Source of the DNA: Diplolepis rosae
Taxonomy: Eukaryota; Arthropoda; Insecta; Hymenoptera; Diplolepididae
Assembly (NCBI GenBank): GCA_030998225.1
Contig: JAPYXD010000754.1
Coordinates: 6,572,001 to 6,636,000, forward strand
Reading direction: 5' to 3'
Length of the DNA stretch: 64,000 nt
The notes under the pieces were generated by a model that made no database searches, was not told the DNA's origin, and saw only the letters and a program-made list of their open reading frames with translations. The position numbers and the translations under genes are program-made. Below, piece after piece: positions 1 to 12,785 of the stretch; position 1 is the stretch's first letter, and every line of letters begins with the position of its first letter.

Positions 1-207
1 AGTGTGTAAATTTACGCACATGATTTTGCCGTGCGCCTCATTCGACAGCTAAGAAAAAAACGTAAATTTCATGATGTGCAAACATTTTTTTATTGAGTTG
101 ATTAAATAAAAACTTTTTCACGTTAAATGTTCACTAAAAGTTTGAAAATGTATTTTCCAATATAATTTGCATGAAATTTAAATGGGAATTCATAACAATA
201 ATTCTTA

Positions 208-460
208 CACGGCAGAAAATAGTTCAATAAATTTTTTAGAACTGTTCAACAGTTGCGAATGCAGGAATTTACGGAACCGAGTTCTAGAAAATTCAAAGAA
301 CTTTTCAGAATAAAATACATAAAATTCAATGATTTTTCCTGAATGTTACGCATTTCATTCTCAAAAGTTCTGTAAATTTTCCAGAACTCTGTTTCGCAAA
401 TGCCTGTATCCCCAACTCTTAAATAGTTCTATAAACTTTACTAAACTATTTTTTTCTGTG
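208..460. mobile_element. Foldback MITE, TA target duplication
   Basis: Long imperfect palindrome: the left end CACGGCAGAAAATAG pairs with CTATTTTTTTCTGTG at the right, and similarity continues through most of each half. TA flanks both ends (206-207, 461-462). No coding capacity. Belongs to a loose set of elements with CAC(G/T)G ends and a 2-bp duplication. Confidence 0.75.
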
Positions 461-2681
461 TAGAAGCTATACGAATTTTTTTTAGCATTTCTGTGAGAAT
501 TAAAATTAGCTATTATCATGTAGAAAAATGGAGTAATAAAAGTTATGATGGGTTAATGAAATTAACTATTTGATTGAGAAAGTTACTTCAGTAATTTGTT
601 ATCGGAGTGGCTTATTATGATGAAAAGATGTTAAGAAGTTTAATTATTTTGAAAGGGTATTTAAACTCATTGTATTTTATTTTATAGATAAGAAGGAATT
701 AGAAGAAAGGACATCCGGGGAAAGAAGGAGCTGAAAAATGGTGCCACAAAGGTAAGTACACTTTGAATTTTCTTTTTTTTGGAAATATTATAATTTAAAA
801 TAATTATACGTTGATATTTTATACTGTTTAAATATGCCAGCAAAAGAATATATTGCAAAATTGAAAAGAAAAAATTTAAAAATTATGTTTCAAATCTTGA
901 ATGATAAAAATATTTGTTATAATAACCAAAACTTTTTTAATTCAACAAAACGTTTTTTGGCACTACAAAAAAATTTTGTTACAATTTCAATATCCTTAGA
1001 TACTACATCTGAAAATCCAAAATGTCTATCACACAGTTTACTGTGAAATACATTTAACTGTAATATCTAAATACTATCGGTGATTATTTTTCTTTGTGCA
1101 TATATGGTAAATTTTCTGTATATTTCTCTGAAGACGTAGATGTATAGACGGTTGCAGGCTCTCCAGGCAAAAGGGCCTAGCCGGGTTTCCATGTTAAAAC
1201 GGCCCCTAACCTAAATGAGATCTAGTATTAAGTATCCGAAGGCATTTGCCCTTGGATTGTTTTGTGAAAATTTTCAATTTACTTCCGTAAATTTTTCCGC
1301 GAAAAATTCAAAAAGAGAAAAATTGCAAATATTTTTGCATGCAATTTTGTCGATGAAAAAATTTGAGAACAAAGTTGAGTTTTTCGTTAATAAAATGTCT
1401 ACTAAAGACGCATATGTCATAATTTTTTCAGATTTTTAGAAAATATGAACAACACTTGAGAAATCGATAATGTTCAAAATCGGCGGTTTCGATGGTACTC
1501 GTCGTTGGAAATGTATTATTGCCGATTTTTTATTATACAAATTCTGTTTTTCGCATTTTTTAGTGGAACTGGTAATTGGGAAAATGTGGAAGATTGAACT
1601 CCGATTTATTTAGAGACATCTAACGTTCATTTTTTCGCGAACCTTCCTACCCGCAATTCGTGTTGGATAAGATAGCAAAAACTTCTGCATGCAATTTCTT
1701 TATAAATGAAAATCAGTGAAAATTTATAAAATTTTTACTATCAATATTTTCAACAAATTTTCTTTATCCCAGTAAACAAATTTGTTTTAAAGTATAGACA
1801 ATAAAAGTTTCATTAAAACAATGAATTTTTTGTGTAATAACATAGAATAATTTAATTCCAACGTAATTATTTTATTTTCTATGCAAGGTAATATGAACTG
1901 TAATAAGAATGTTGTAATGCGTTTTATAAAATAATGAAATGGTGTACTTTACTGTCTACAGTGTTGGAAAATCTGAATAAATTATATAATATAATTTTTA
2001 GGAAGACTTATTTTCCTTGTTATATTTATCCTAAATTTTGTAAAATTGGATACTAATAATAATATGATGATAATAGATAATCACCGATATTATTTAGATA
2101 TTACAGTTGAATATATTTGACAATGAACCATGTGACAACCATCTCGAATACTCAGATGTACTATCTGAAGATATTGAAAAGATAATTTTATCTGGCAATA
2201 TCTAAGGTATTACATTTGAATGCCTAAAATTGAATATTGGTCTAGTTATGCACGAAGTAAGTAATTAATATATTGATTATACAAACGACACTAAAACTTT
2301 AATTCTTTTCTATTGAAAAGAAAACAATATGTTGAGAAGAAATTGATTTAAAAAATATTGAAGCATCCTAAAGCTAGCCAATAATTACATCTAAACTATT
2401 AGTACAAAAAATTTGTCCTCACTCTTGCACTGAATTCAAACGGAAAATGAGATCACTTTTCTTACATTTTTAATAGGAGCAGTACTGCTAGTTTTCCATA
2501 AAGTATAGTTAACTGTTTATGGAAGTAAAAATGCCTTATATTCCAGTCGAATATCTTGGATCATGGAAAACGAATATTAAATCTTGTTGTCAGGTAATAA
2601 CTTGTATATTGAAATTTTTCATTAGATATTATGTAGTAATATCTAGATACTGTGAATAACTATACACATTTTCAGTATCCA
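461..2681. other. AT-rich DNA with one weak exon candidate
   Basis: Apart from the small exon candidate at 688-751, I see no gene, hairpin or repeat I can support here. Short open frames at 834-1046 and 1215-1439 are low-complexity and have no splice or codon-use support. Confidence 0.5.
688..751 (+). CDS. Possible 5' exon with a start codon (weak)
   Basis: A pyrimidine-rich acceptor-like stretch ending in ATAG at 687 and a donor-like GTAAGT at 752-757 bracket 64 bases. All frames upstream are closed, but an ATG at 738 opens Met-Val-Pro-Gln before the donor, so this would be a non-coding/coding junction exon. Nothing else on the plus strand supports a gene. It may be chance. Confidence 0.2.
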
Positions 2682-2872
2682 CACTGAGAAAAAAATGCTA
2701 TTGAATCAAAAGCATTTCTTTCAAAAAGCATGTATATCATGGATTCAAATCAATATGCTATAGAGTTAGTAACATATTTATTGGTTCTTGTAGTATATTT
2801 TTATGAATTAATAGTATACGCCATGCTTTTGGAAATAAATGCTTTTGATTCAATAGCATTTTTTTCTCAGTG
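2682..2872. mobile_element. CACTGAG-type MITE
   Basis: TIRs begin CACTGAGAAAAAAATGCTAT and mirror across the element for about 36 bp. Flanks are CA on the left and TA on the right, consistent with a 2-bp YA duplication with one mutation. The open frame at 2730-2990 crosses the right end and is not a gene. Confidence 0.75.
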
Positions 2873-3009
2873 TACTTTTCAATATCCAGTTTTTCCTTTG
2901 TGCTTATTTGTAAATGTAACAGATCTATCGGTAAATATTAAAGAAAGTTTTATTAAATTGACATTCTGCTCCCTAAATCCGAAACAGTGAAAAACCACTG
3001 TTTTGAATG

Positions 3010-3156
3010 TTATAAGTCTTCAACATAGAAATAAGTAGAATTTACCTGATTCCACCAGGGAAACTCACTGGTTAATCAGTGAAATTCGCTAGTCGACCAG
3101 TGAGTTTCCCTATTGATATCAGTTAAATTTCACTAATTCATCTGGAAGACTTATAA
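3010..3156. mobile_element. Short foldback element
   Basis: TTATAAGTCTTC at 3010 is mirrored by GAAGACTTATAA at 3145. An inner pair, AGGGAAACTCACTGGT and ACCAGTGAGTTTCCCT, encloses ATCAGT/ACTGAT motifs. Non-coding. Confidence 0.65.
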
Positions 3157-3315
3157 AATTGAAAGAGTGAAGAAAATTCCTTATTCTGTGAATTTAACAG
3201 GAATTTTTGTAATATTTATCGATAATTCTCTTATGTTTACAAAAAAAGCGGTGAATTGTACTAACATACCTGTTAAATTTACAACAATTTTATACTGTTA
3301 CTGTTTTAACTTATG

Positions 3316-3585
3316 CACGGAGAAAATTCATTTGTGAAAATTTATTCAAAAGTTGAGTAAAGCTGGGACATTGCTTTTGGAGAAAATTTAAATTTTTTTG
3401 TGTATTCATTCAATAACGAATTATAAAGTTTAATCAAGTGTTGAGTTAACTTTAAAATAGTTGGTTACATTTTATAATTCGTTATTGAAGGAATACGCAA
3501 AAAAATTTAAATTTCCTCCAAAAGCCACTATGTCCCAGCTTTACTCAACTTTTGATTAAATTTTCACAAATGAATTTTCTCTATG
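3316..3585. mobile_element. Foldback MITE, CACGGAGAAAATTC ends
   Basis: Near-perfect palindrome of about 270 bp with arms over 100 bp. The left end reads CACGGAGAAAATTCATTTG and the right end mirrors it with one changed base at the tip. TA follows the right end; the left flank is TG. Confidence 0.75.
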
Positions 3586-3705
3586 TAGTCTCAGTAAATA
3601 CAACAGATTATTTTCTGAATGTTGGCTGTTCTATGTAAGAAATATGAACTGAGAAAGTTTACTTTTTTATTTATCTTTCGAGGTTGTGTTTTCAATATTT
3701 CATTT

Positions 3706-3962
3706 ACAAGGAGAAACCCAAGTTTACAAAATTGCTAAATTACGTTTCAATTTAGGGAAAAATGTGTCATAGTGAGAATTTTCCGCAGCGAAATACCAAA
3801 CTTCAGATGAATTATATTATAATTTACTAAAGATTGTATCAAACTTTACTATAACCTATACTAAAGTTTCATACTTATTTTTCGGAACTTTAGTATTCTG
3901 ACTGCGAAAAATTTCCAGTCCGCTAGAAAAAATTACGATTGCACCTCGTTTTTCCCTAAGTT
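3706..3962. mobile_element. Degenerate 'TTTAGGGAAAAA' foldback MITE
   Basis: Contains the inner marker TTTAGGGAAAAATGTG and, inverted, GTTTTTCCCTAAG. The middle has TAAAGTTTCATA-like motifs shared with the intact relative at 6995-7273. The right end is cut at the marker. Relatives at 12549-12702 and 43686-44024. Confidence 0.6.
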
Positions 3963-4819
3963 CCTAATATATTTTAGAATTATCATTATATAATAAAACA
4001 TATATTGCTATACAAAGTTTCTAGGTGTAAAGCTTAATATAATATTTAAATATTGATCGTGGAATGCTTTTTATTTATACCTGCGTTATATATTATATTT
4101 ATATTATTTATTATCGATATGTGTGGACACAAAAGCTTTTCATAAATTATTCTTAGATAATAGAGAGATTATTTTATTTTTACATTTTTTAAAAAACTTC
4201 TACCTTCAACTTAAGGCATTCAAAATCCAAAGGTATGTAAAACATTTAAAGATATGTATATGATATGCGCATCAGAATTTAGAATAATCAAGCAAGCGTT
4301 GAAAATTTATGTCCATAACTCTCTTTTGTATGTATATGTTATTAACTGGCGGAATGCAATTTAACTTCAAAACGTAAGAGCTTGTACAATTGAAACTTTC
4401 AAATGACAGTATTATTCTCAAGAGAATATTCAGGCGTGAGAGATACTAAACGTCAAGCGCTCGCCTATATTTTAATTAATTATTTGATGCTTAATAAAAT
4501 TTGCGTCTATGAAAACAATAAAAACCTATTTTATGAATAGACATTTCCATTTTTTTTCAATTTCGATCCATTTTATGAGTTTTATATGATTTGTATGCAT
4601 TCTCCTACAACTTTAAAACAAAATATTTCCGACATTCAAAATTTTATGTACAGATACAACAACAAGTTATTTGTATTAAAAAGGTTTCCAATTAAAGTCA
4701 GTTTAATATGTAACTCAATATTATTATCAAAATTTTCTCATTGATAACAGTACTTACAAACGGCTTTAGCAATTAATTAAATTGCCTTAAATGGATATTT
4801 TATTTTAATTATTCTTTTT

Positions 4820-4862
4820 ACATTCTTATCATATGAGAAGGTATTGGTTTTAAGGTAGTTTT
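4820..4862 (+). mobile_element. Left-end fragment of ACATTCTC element
   Basis: ACATTCTTATCATATGAG followed by AAGGTATTGGTTTT matches the left terminus of the full elements at 9254 and 31669. Only about 40 bases remain. Confidence 0.55.
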
Positions 4863-4950
4863 CATCCACAAAAATTAGACCTCAGGCAAAAATAGATAAT
4901 TTTGCTTGCAAGAATAGCAATATTATTATTGAAGGGTTATTTTAAAAGAG

Positions 4951-5421
4951 AGAAGATTATTTTACATGAGAAAAAATTTGAAACACAGAAAAATAATTTT
5001 ATTAATAAATTTTATTTTTGACCCAACTTTTTTTCTTATCGCTATTACCAAATTTTTAAAAATTATGCGATTCTAATAAATCATGAATCATTTTTTCAGA
5101 GAAAAGATTTCCCACAACTTCGCCGTTTCTTATTTTTAAAAATAAATTCTTTAATGGCTGAAACCATTAAAAAAACATTTTCCAAAACGAAATTTTTATA
5201 AACAAATTGCTGTATTTGATAATAATTGATTCATTTTCAAAAATATGAAACGGTCATGTTGTAGAGTATCTTTTTCCTAAAAAAATGAACCGTGATTTAT
5301 TAGAATCGCATAATTTTTTAAAATTTGGTAAAAAGCAATAAGAAAAAAAGTTGGGGCAAAAATAAAATTATTTTAATTTTAATATTTATTTTTTACAATT
5401 TCGTGAGAAATAATTATCTTA
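4951..5421. mobile_element. Foldback element, shared-arm family copy 1
   Basis: Arms of roughly 200 bp mirror each other; the central part includes ATTTGATAATAATTGATTC. The same central and arm motifs recur, diverged, at 27735-28266 and in part at 58741-58960, so this is a dispersed family and not a chance hairpin. The open frame at 5325-5510 lies in the right arm and is spurious. Confidence 0.65.
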
Positions 5422-6994
5422 CAACATGCAAAAAAAATATGGTGCTGGAACTATCAAGCAATGTTTTAGAAGGCATGACCCACTGTTTCCAGGTGATGTT
5501 GAAAATTTAAACGATTCAATACGTTATGAAATCGTTAAATTTATCACAGAAAATATAAAAAATATTGCTTTTTATATTTGCACTATTTCCTTAAGTGAAT
5601 AATCTTCATATTAAAAGATTAAAGTTCCCAAATTACATAAAATTTAGGCATAATTACGAGTTTAAAATTTATTCGATTCATTGATAGCTACTCTCCCGTA
5701 ATTACTTTATCCTAGTATCAAGAAAAGTACAATATTGAATAGAAATGCGTAAAACTGCTGTAATTAGAAAAAAGTTCTCTATAACCAAATATAATTTTTT
5801 TAATCAAACAAATCTATACATTGCTATGAAGTCGAAAAATTCTTTTTTGATTGAAATAAAATGTTTAATTGACTTTTTCTTTAAAGTAAATAAATCTTTT
5901 GTTTGTCCAAAAGCATGATTTTTGAAATTGAAAAAAATATACATTTTTGACGACAAAATTACTTTGGTCTTCCGTTTTGATTCACATTTACCTATTAATC
6001 CTTTTGGGACGAATGTCGCCGTACAAGCAACATCACTTTTCTATTCGCTAGAATAAAATATATAATAATATATATAATAATAATTATTGTTCTTTAATAA
6101 AGTCTAAGATTCCATTAAACAAAATATTTTTCAATTTACTTCATATATTTAATGCTTTAGTACATGATATCGCTTTCCTTAACAAAATTTGTTCGACTCA
6201 GCGAGAAACGCACTTGAAAAAGCGCTCGACCGCAAAGGTTTAATTTTCACTGAGAAATTTAAACGTTATTGCGAGTTACACCAATGTATACTAATGAAAA
6301 TACGTGATGTTTACTTCGATTCTTCTTTAATTTATGAACAAAATTATTAATTTTGCAACTAAAGGTATTGTTGCTTCAACTCTACGTTATAACCAAAAGC
6401 AGAAAATTATTGCTCTTTGTCAAATTATAGCCAAATATGCATTAGCGTAACCTATAAGAGAGTTTCGAAGGGACTTGTATTTTCGACACTCGTGGCCTTA
6501 ACTTACAACTATTTTTCGGGTGTATCATTTTACTTGCAATAACCATGATATAATCCTATTTTTATCATAAAACTTGCCATAAGGTAGTAGAATAAAGATT
6601 TTTACTAAGTTTGTGGAAAATTAGCCATATATCTCTTCTGATATGACTTTTTTGGTCGTCTTTTCTCGTTTTATAAGTAAAATATGACCCATAGGATGAA
6701 AATCATGATCATAACGTACGTGGTAGTACATGGAGAGTTGAAGATGTACGATCCACAAAGTATGTAATCTCAAAATTATGAGCAACGAGTACGTTACTTG
6801 CTCTAATTCAATTGCTGTAAGTTTAGATCCCAGGCTTCGTATCATTCCAGGGGTTGATTAATAATTCACAGTGATGGTGCCTGAAAGCACAGCTTGCTCA
6901 TTAATGTTACTTTAATAATTTTATTATTACCTTGGTTGTAATTGCATTTTGAGATCTAAAGAAAGTGCTTCATTGAATTTTTACCTTTGATCTT
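5422..6994. other. AT-rich DNA, no supported feature
   Basis: No repeat pair or convincing exon found. A minus-strand open frame at 6621-6845 has no family resemblance I recognise and no clear splice context. Confidence 0.45.
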
Positions 6995-7273
6995 CACGGA
7001 GAAACTTTTTATATCAATTTTTACTATAGTATTTTTCAATTTAGGGAAAAACGTATCACTTTGAGAATTTTTGTTAGTAAAAATACTAAACATTATAATA
7101 ATGATATGAAACTTCAGCATAATTCATAGTAAATTTTACTATAGTTTATACTAAAGTTTCATATCATTATTATAAAGTTTAGTATTTTTACTAACAAAAA
7201 TTGTCAAAGTGATACGTTTTTCCCTAAATTGAAAAATACTATAGTAAAAATTGATATAAAAAGTTTCTCCGTG
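6995..7273. mobile_element. Near-perfect palindromic MITE
   Basis: The two halves mirror almost completely, from CACGGAGAAACTTTTTATA at the left to its complement at the right. TT flanks both ends. It carries the TTTAGGGAAAAACGT marker in each arm and is the best preserved member of that family here. Confidence 0.8.
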
Positions 7274-7530
7274 TTATATTTTAGAGAAATCTATTCATAA
7301 GTCAGGCAAGGTAACTTAAATTCTATGTGATTAAACATTCAATGAAGATGTTGCATGAAACTGCTTGAAAATATATTTTTTGTCAAATATTTCAATCAGT
7401 TCTATCGGCGCGACGTAATTCTCAACAAGAAGATTTTGTATTTAAATAGAAATGTTTTATACATATGCATCTGAATGTATTAATTTCAGTGAACGACTTT
7501 CATGTATAATTATCGTGTTATAAATGCTCA

Positions 7531-7911
7531 CACTCAGAAAAATGATTTGATTGAATTAAAGAAAATGATTTGTTTGAACGACTTTCTTTGATTTGAAGAA
7601 ATGATTTGTTCAAATGAAATAAAATTTGTTTGATTCAAACAAAATATCTTTGAACCAAATAAATATTTGTTTGAATCAAATTAATTTTTCTTCAAAACAA
7701 AGAAATTAATGCATTGATATATGGTCAAAGATATAATTTATTTGATTTAAGGCAAAAATTTATTTGATCCAAACAAATATTTATTTAGTCCAAAGATATT
7801 TTATTTGAATCAAACAAATTTTGTTTCATTAAAGCAAAACATTTCTTTACATCAAAGAAAGTGTTTCAAACAAATAATTTTTTTGATTCAATCAAATATT
7901 TTTTCTGAGTG
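7531..7911. mobile_element. CACTCAG-type MITE, CA duplication
   Basis: Palindromic element made largely of degenerate TTTGATTCAAA-like words, ends CACTCAGAAAAATGATTTG and complement. CA flanks both sides (7529-7530, 7912-7913), matching the CA duplications of the CACTGAG elements in this window. Confidence 0.75.
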
Positions 7912-7934
7912 CATAATTATAAGATGCTTCACGC

Positions 7935-8945
7935 TCGATTTTCTGTATACATTTCAGTAACTTTTTAATAAATTACATGATTAAAATAATTTATTTATTT
8001 TCTTCCAAATATCTCAAAAAGGAAAAACAATCGTAGACTTTATTTAAGGAAATGATTTTGCAGAACAACGCTTATTTCGTATCTCACATATTTTGGTGAA
8101 AAAAATCGAATTTTTTCAATATTAAAAATCAAAACATAAAATATACATCCTGTCGAGAAATTTCTTAATAAGAATGTGTAGACCTCATTTAGGCAAATAA
8201 TTTGTCATCTAAACGTTTTTTATGTATCTCATATATTTTGTCTAAAAAATGAAATTCTTGAATTTTAATCGTATTTTCTGGAATTGAAATAAAAAATATA
8301 TGTTTTATCAGAAACTTCGTGAGACAAAATTTGTAGATCTTTTTGAAACGAACAACTTTGTATTCTTGCGTTTTTTTTTGTATTTCGAATATTATTGTTA
8401 AAAAATTGAATTTTGGATTTTCAATAGTTTTATTTTTAATTAAAAAGAAAAATATGCATCTTATGAAAAAATGTTACGATTCAAATTTGTAGGACTTTAT
8501 GTAGAAAATAATATTGTATCATAACGTTTTTTCGTATCTCGTATAATTTAACTGGAAAATGGAATTTTGATATTGACTTTTTTCAAGTTTTAACATGCTG
8601 TAACATTTCTAATTTTGATTTAATCAAAAAATGTTATCGGGATAATTTGTAGAGATTTATGAGCACTATCAAAAACCAGTATTGAAATTTTTGATTTTTT
8701 CAAAAAGTTATTTTCAAAAACACAAAAGTAGTACTCAATTCCTCAATTTTGATTGGATGTGGCTGGTTAACGAACTTGTCCCTACTTTTTCGGCTCCAAT
8801 AAAGTGTGCTAAAGCTCAATTCAATCTGATAATTCTATCGAGAGTTATGCCGCACACGACCTACTACAGACAGACAGACAGACACTTTCGTAAAAACCGT
8901 TTTTTCTGACTCAGGGGGTCTCAAAACGTAAGGATTTGATTTGAT
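7935..8945 (-). mobile_element. ACATTCTC-family TIR element, copy A (truncated)
   Basis: Reverse-oriented relative of the complete copies at 9254-10337 and 31669-32920. It retains the tandem ~155-bp subrepeats and the CAGA tetranucleotide tract but lacks both termini. The plus-strand open frame at 8682-8909 matches peptides in the other copies (for example LNFDWMWLVNEL), but the frame after the CAGA tract differs in each copy. Together with copy B it forms a large inverted repeat. Confidence 0.75.
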
Positions 8946-9253
8946 GGACCAAATACAGTCAAATTGAAAAAGAATTTTTTTTCAAAAACTAGAATCTTAC
9001 AATTCAATTTTTTTTTGAAATAACGTTATTCATCACTTTAAGTTTTTAAAAATATTAGTATTATCTCATTTTATGCAACATACCTATTCAGTCTACAAAT
9101 TCAGTTGAACTAATCAAACCAGAGGCAGTCATTCTCGTCAAATAAATCTCAACTATCTTATGCTGATTGAGTGAGTAATTAATCAATGAAATCTTATGTG
9201 TAAAATCATTCAGAGAAAACTTATTTTTTAATTCATTTGAAATATTATTTATT

Positions 9254-10337
9254 ACATTCTCATCATGGATGAGAAGGTATTGGTTTTATGTGAAAAATGA
9301 CTTTCGAAATTTTCATCAAATCTTTACGTTTTGAGACCCCCTGAGTCAGAAAAAAGGGTTTTTACGAAAGTGTCTGTCTGTCTGTAGGTCGTGTGCGGCA
9401 TAACTCTCGATAGAATTATCAGATTGAATTGAGCTTTGGCACACTTTATCGGAGCCGAAAAAGTAAGGACAAGTTCGTTAACCAGCCACAGCCAATCAAA
9501 ATTGAGGGATTGAGCACTACTTTTATGTTTTTGAAAATAACTATTTGAAAAAATCAAAAATTCCAATACTGGTTTTTGATAGTGCTCATAAATCTCTACA
9601 AATTATCCTCATAACATTTTTTGATTAAATCAAAATTAGAAATGTTACAGCATATTCAAATTCGAAAAAAGTCAATATCAAAATTCCATTTTCCAGTTAA
9701 ATTATACGAGATACGAAAAAACGTTATGATACAATATTATTGAATAAATAAAGACCTACAAATTTGAATTGTAACATTTTTTCATGAGATGCATATTTTT
9801 CTTTTTAATTAAAAAAAAACTATTGAAAATCCAAAATTCAATTTTTTAACACTAATATGTGAAATACGAAAAAAACATACGAATACAAAGTTGTTAGTTT
9901 CAAAAAGATCTACAAGTTTTGTCTCACACAGTTTCTGATAAAACATATATTTTTCGTTTCAATTCCAAAAAATACGATTAAAATTCAAAAATTCCATTTT
10001 TTAGACAAAATATGTGAGATTCAAAAAAAACTTTGAGATGAAAATTGTTTGGCTAAATAAGGTCTACACATTCTTATCGATAAATTTCTCGACAGGATGT
10101 ATATTTTATGTTTTGATTTTTAATATTAAATAAATTCGATTTTTTTCACCAAAATATGTGATACGAAATAAGCGTTGTTCTGCAAAATCATTTCCTTAAA
10201 TAAAGTCTACGATTGTTTTTCCTTTTTAAAAGATTTGGAAGAAAATAAATTTATCAATAATCATGTAATTTATTAAAAAGTTACAAAAATGCATACAGAA
10301 AATCGAGCGCGAAGCGCGAGTGTCATGATGAGAATGT
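9254..10337 (+). mobile_element. ACATTCTC-family TIR element, copy B (complete ends)
   Basis: Perfect 14-bp TIRs, ACATTCTCATCATG at 9254-9267 and its complement at 10324-10337. Inside are four anchor motifs (AATATGTGAGATACG-like) near 9701, 9854, 10009 and 10153, a spacing of about 153-155 bp for the first three, and a hairpin GCGCGAAGCGC at 10307. No transposase is visible. The minus-strand frame at 9324-9566 is shared with copies A and C but shifts after the CAGA tract, so I do not call it a gene. Confidence 0.8.
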
Positions 10338-10547
10338 ATTCCTTAAGGCCGATAGAGCCTTAAGTAAATTGAATTTCCTGTTTCACTTAATCTGAAAAAG
10401 AAACTTAGTGAATTTGAGAAGATGACTAATTTACATCATCTTTAATATCATTAAGTTGGTTTGAGCTTCAGTATTAAATTATAAGAAATAAACTTAAACG
10501 TATGCGAAGAGCACAAGACCGAGCGCGAAGCGCGACGTTCAAAAATT
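10338..10547 (+). repeat. Tail repeat shared with the ACATTCTC family
   Basis: Sequence from TTCCTTAAGGCCGATAGAGC to a second GCGCGAAGCGC hairpin at 10523 is also found directly after copies C (32921 on) and D (44898 on). It may be part of a longer mobile unit or an ancestral target. It ends where a mariner remnant begins. Confidence 0.6.
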
Positions 10548-10944
10548 CCGGAGACTGAATATTCACGGTTCCAAGGTTATGCTCGGCTACATGTCACAAG
10601 ACCTGCCAAGACATACTTGGAAACGCTGAAATGGGAGGTCTTACCCCACCCGCCGTATTCTCCAGTCGTTGCTGCTTCCGACTACCATTTGTTTCGATTA
10701 ATGAAACACGGCCTGGCTTATTAGCATTTTCGCTCTTATGAAGAAGTCAAAAAATGGATCGATTCGTGGATCGCCTCAAAAGAGGCATCGTTTTTTCGAG
10801 ATGGTATCCGACAATTGCCAGAAAGATTGAAAAAGGTAATGGCTAGCGACGGATAGTACTTTGAATCATAAATAGGTAATCACTTTTTAAGAATGAAGCC
10901 TCGAATTTTAGGAAAAAACGGCGGAAGCAAAGTTGTACACCTAA
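10548..10944 (+). pseudogene. mariner transposase, 3' remnant with right TIR
   Basis: Conceptual translation gives the C-terminal part of a mariner transposase: WEVLPHPPYSPVVAASDYHL, which includes the third catalytic Asp, then a stop in what should be the frame, then QLPERLKKVMASDG and a stop. The right end CGGCGGAAGCAAAGTTGTAC closes at TA (10945-10946) and resembles the TIR of the derivative at 18686-19234. The N-terminal two thirds are absent, so it is inactive. Confidence 0.85.
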
Positions 10945-11831
10945 TACATGATTATAATAATTTATTTTCTTCGCTTTTCAGAAAGTAGAGGAAATGTAGA
11001 CTAATTTTATTGAAAAATATAATGTTGCCTTTTCCAATGCACATTGCAATTAGTTTTGTTCTAATTTTTTCTATTTTGATAAACTGTTTTTTTTTTGTAT
11101 AAGATTATGTCAAAGGGTCGACCCCCGATCTATCCGATTCAATAACTATTGAATCAGTCAAATTTCACTGATTTCGATTAAGAGAGTCTGTAATCTGTTT
11201 ATCATACCACTTTAAATTCATTATAAAAATTAATTTTTTCATCATTTTTCCAGATTTTATTAAAATTTTGTATTTTAAAAATATTCAATGCTCGTCAGAT
11301 AATTAATTTGAAATTTTAGTATTTAATACAAGTTATAAGAAGTTTTTTCTAATTTCTTAATATTTTTGGTATGTATTGAGAATGATTAACGGACCAATGG
11401 ATCTATACTTTAGAGCTGAAAGTCATGTAGGTCTGGTTGACCCTACTTAAATCAGGCTACACGGAAAAAATTTGTTTCGGAAAAAGTCTGGAACTCATAC
11501 CTAAGTCTGGGATATTAGAAAAGTTTCGTAGCTATTTAAAAAGATTTCGTATAATTTTATGAAACGGTTCTCAACTTTTTTTTCAGTAATTATTCAGAAT
11601 CAGTTAAGAAGAAAATTGAAAATAATATTTAACATCTTACGAAATTTTGAATAAATAATTTGATCTGTCGTTTTAGTTTTTTCGTCTTCCTTTAAACCAG
11701 AGGATTAGGATTCTTGGTTTGTAATAATTTCGGAAGCGATTCCCGAATCCTATTGGGCAATCGTCGTTGCGCACTGGATAACTGTTAGTGTATAAGATCT
11801 ATGGTTGTGTAATGTCATTCTAATAGTATAT
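10945..11831. other. AT-rich DNA, faint MITE trace
   Basis: A short piece near 11138-11190 (TGAATCAGTCAAATTTCACT) resembles the CTCTCTAAAT MITE family. No gene seen. Confidence 0.4.
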
Positions 11832-12390
11832 TATGTGCCTAGGCGCATAATCAGAGTTATTACGCGACGAGCGACAGTGCTCGCAGGAGATCGAAGCCAA
11901 GATGTAGCTGAGGCAAAGCTGAGACGATGCCGAGACAAAGCCGAGGCGCGATCAGTCCTGCGAGCATTTTAAGCGAGTCTCGTAATTACCCGAATTGTGT
12001 GCATTGGCACGTATTCTATTTTATGTGATTTCGGTGCGTAAACGAATTTTTATACGTACACTCGAATCTAATCCAGTATTGTAGTTGTTTGCGGCGCTAG
12101 TCATTACACTTGATATTTCGCGACTAATCACGGCCATTTTGATTTTATCGATCTTGTGGAGTAGTAGCGTGTTGTGATAGAGCATGCGCAGTTCAAATGT
12201 ACAAGGCTTTGTCAGTACGGTGCCAACGCTGTACGAAGAAGAAGAAGAAGAAGAAGATTACGTTCCGCTGTATGGTTATAGGCACATGCGCAGTTCAATT
12301 TTTACATTACATTCCTCTGTATCGTAATACACTACATTATGCTACTCTCAATTTTAGCGTAAAAACGAGTTTACGCACCGGAGGCACATA
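11832..12390. mobile_element. TIR element with GC-rich internal hairpin
   Basis: Ends ATGTGCCTAGGCGCATAA and TTACGCACCGGAGGCACAT form imperfect TIRs. Inside, TGCTCGCAGGA and TCCTGCGAGCA form a hairpin around GAGGC/GAGAC-rich subrepeats (11890-11955). Two copies of CATGCGCAGTTCAA lie about 100 bp apart, and a (GAA)n tract is at 12235-12257. Far richer in CpG than its surroundings. No transposase seen. Confidence 0.6.
12235..12257 (+). repeat. (GAA)n microsatellite
   Basis: Seven uninterrupted GAA units within the preceding TIR element. Confidence 0.9.
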
Positions 12391-12548
12391 GAATTATATT
12401 AAATAATTTTATTTTTATAATATTTTCGTATATTACAAGCAATTTGTTACAAATTTATCTTTCACTATCATGGCACTTCAGGAGTTCTGATTATTTTATG
12501 TGTTTTTTATAACTTTACTCTCTAAAGTTGAATCACCAAATTTTCAGT

Positions 12549-12702
12549 ACGGGTTATAGTAAAGTTAGATATAATCTATAGTAAGTTATAATATAGTTCA
12601 TCTAAAATTCAATATTTCACTGCAAGAGATTCTAACAACGACACGTTTTTCCCTAAATTGAAACGTACTTTAGCAAAAATTGTAAACTTGAGTTTCTCAG
12701 TG
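12549..12702. mobile_element. Half copy of the TTTAGGGAAAAA MITE
   Basis: Retains CGTTTTTCCCTAAATTGAAA and the terminus GAGTTTCTCAGTG followed by TA. The left half is degenerate. Confidence 0.6.
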
Positions 12703-12785
12703 TAGGGATGCTTGATTGCTCGCAATAAAATTAGTGTAAGTAATATGCTGACAGAGTATTGTCCAAGAGATGTCAGGAATACAAT

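Noticed and set aside
8682..8909. Conserved peptide frame in copies A, B and C of the ACATTCTC element as a real gene
   Set aside because: The frame breaks at a CAGA tract that differs in unit number between copies and there is no consistent start or stop, so nucleic-acid conservation is the simpler explanation.
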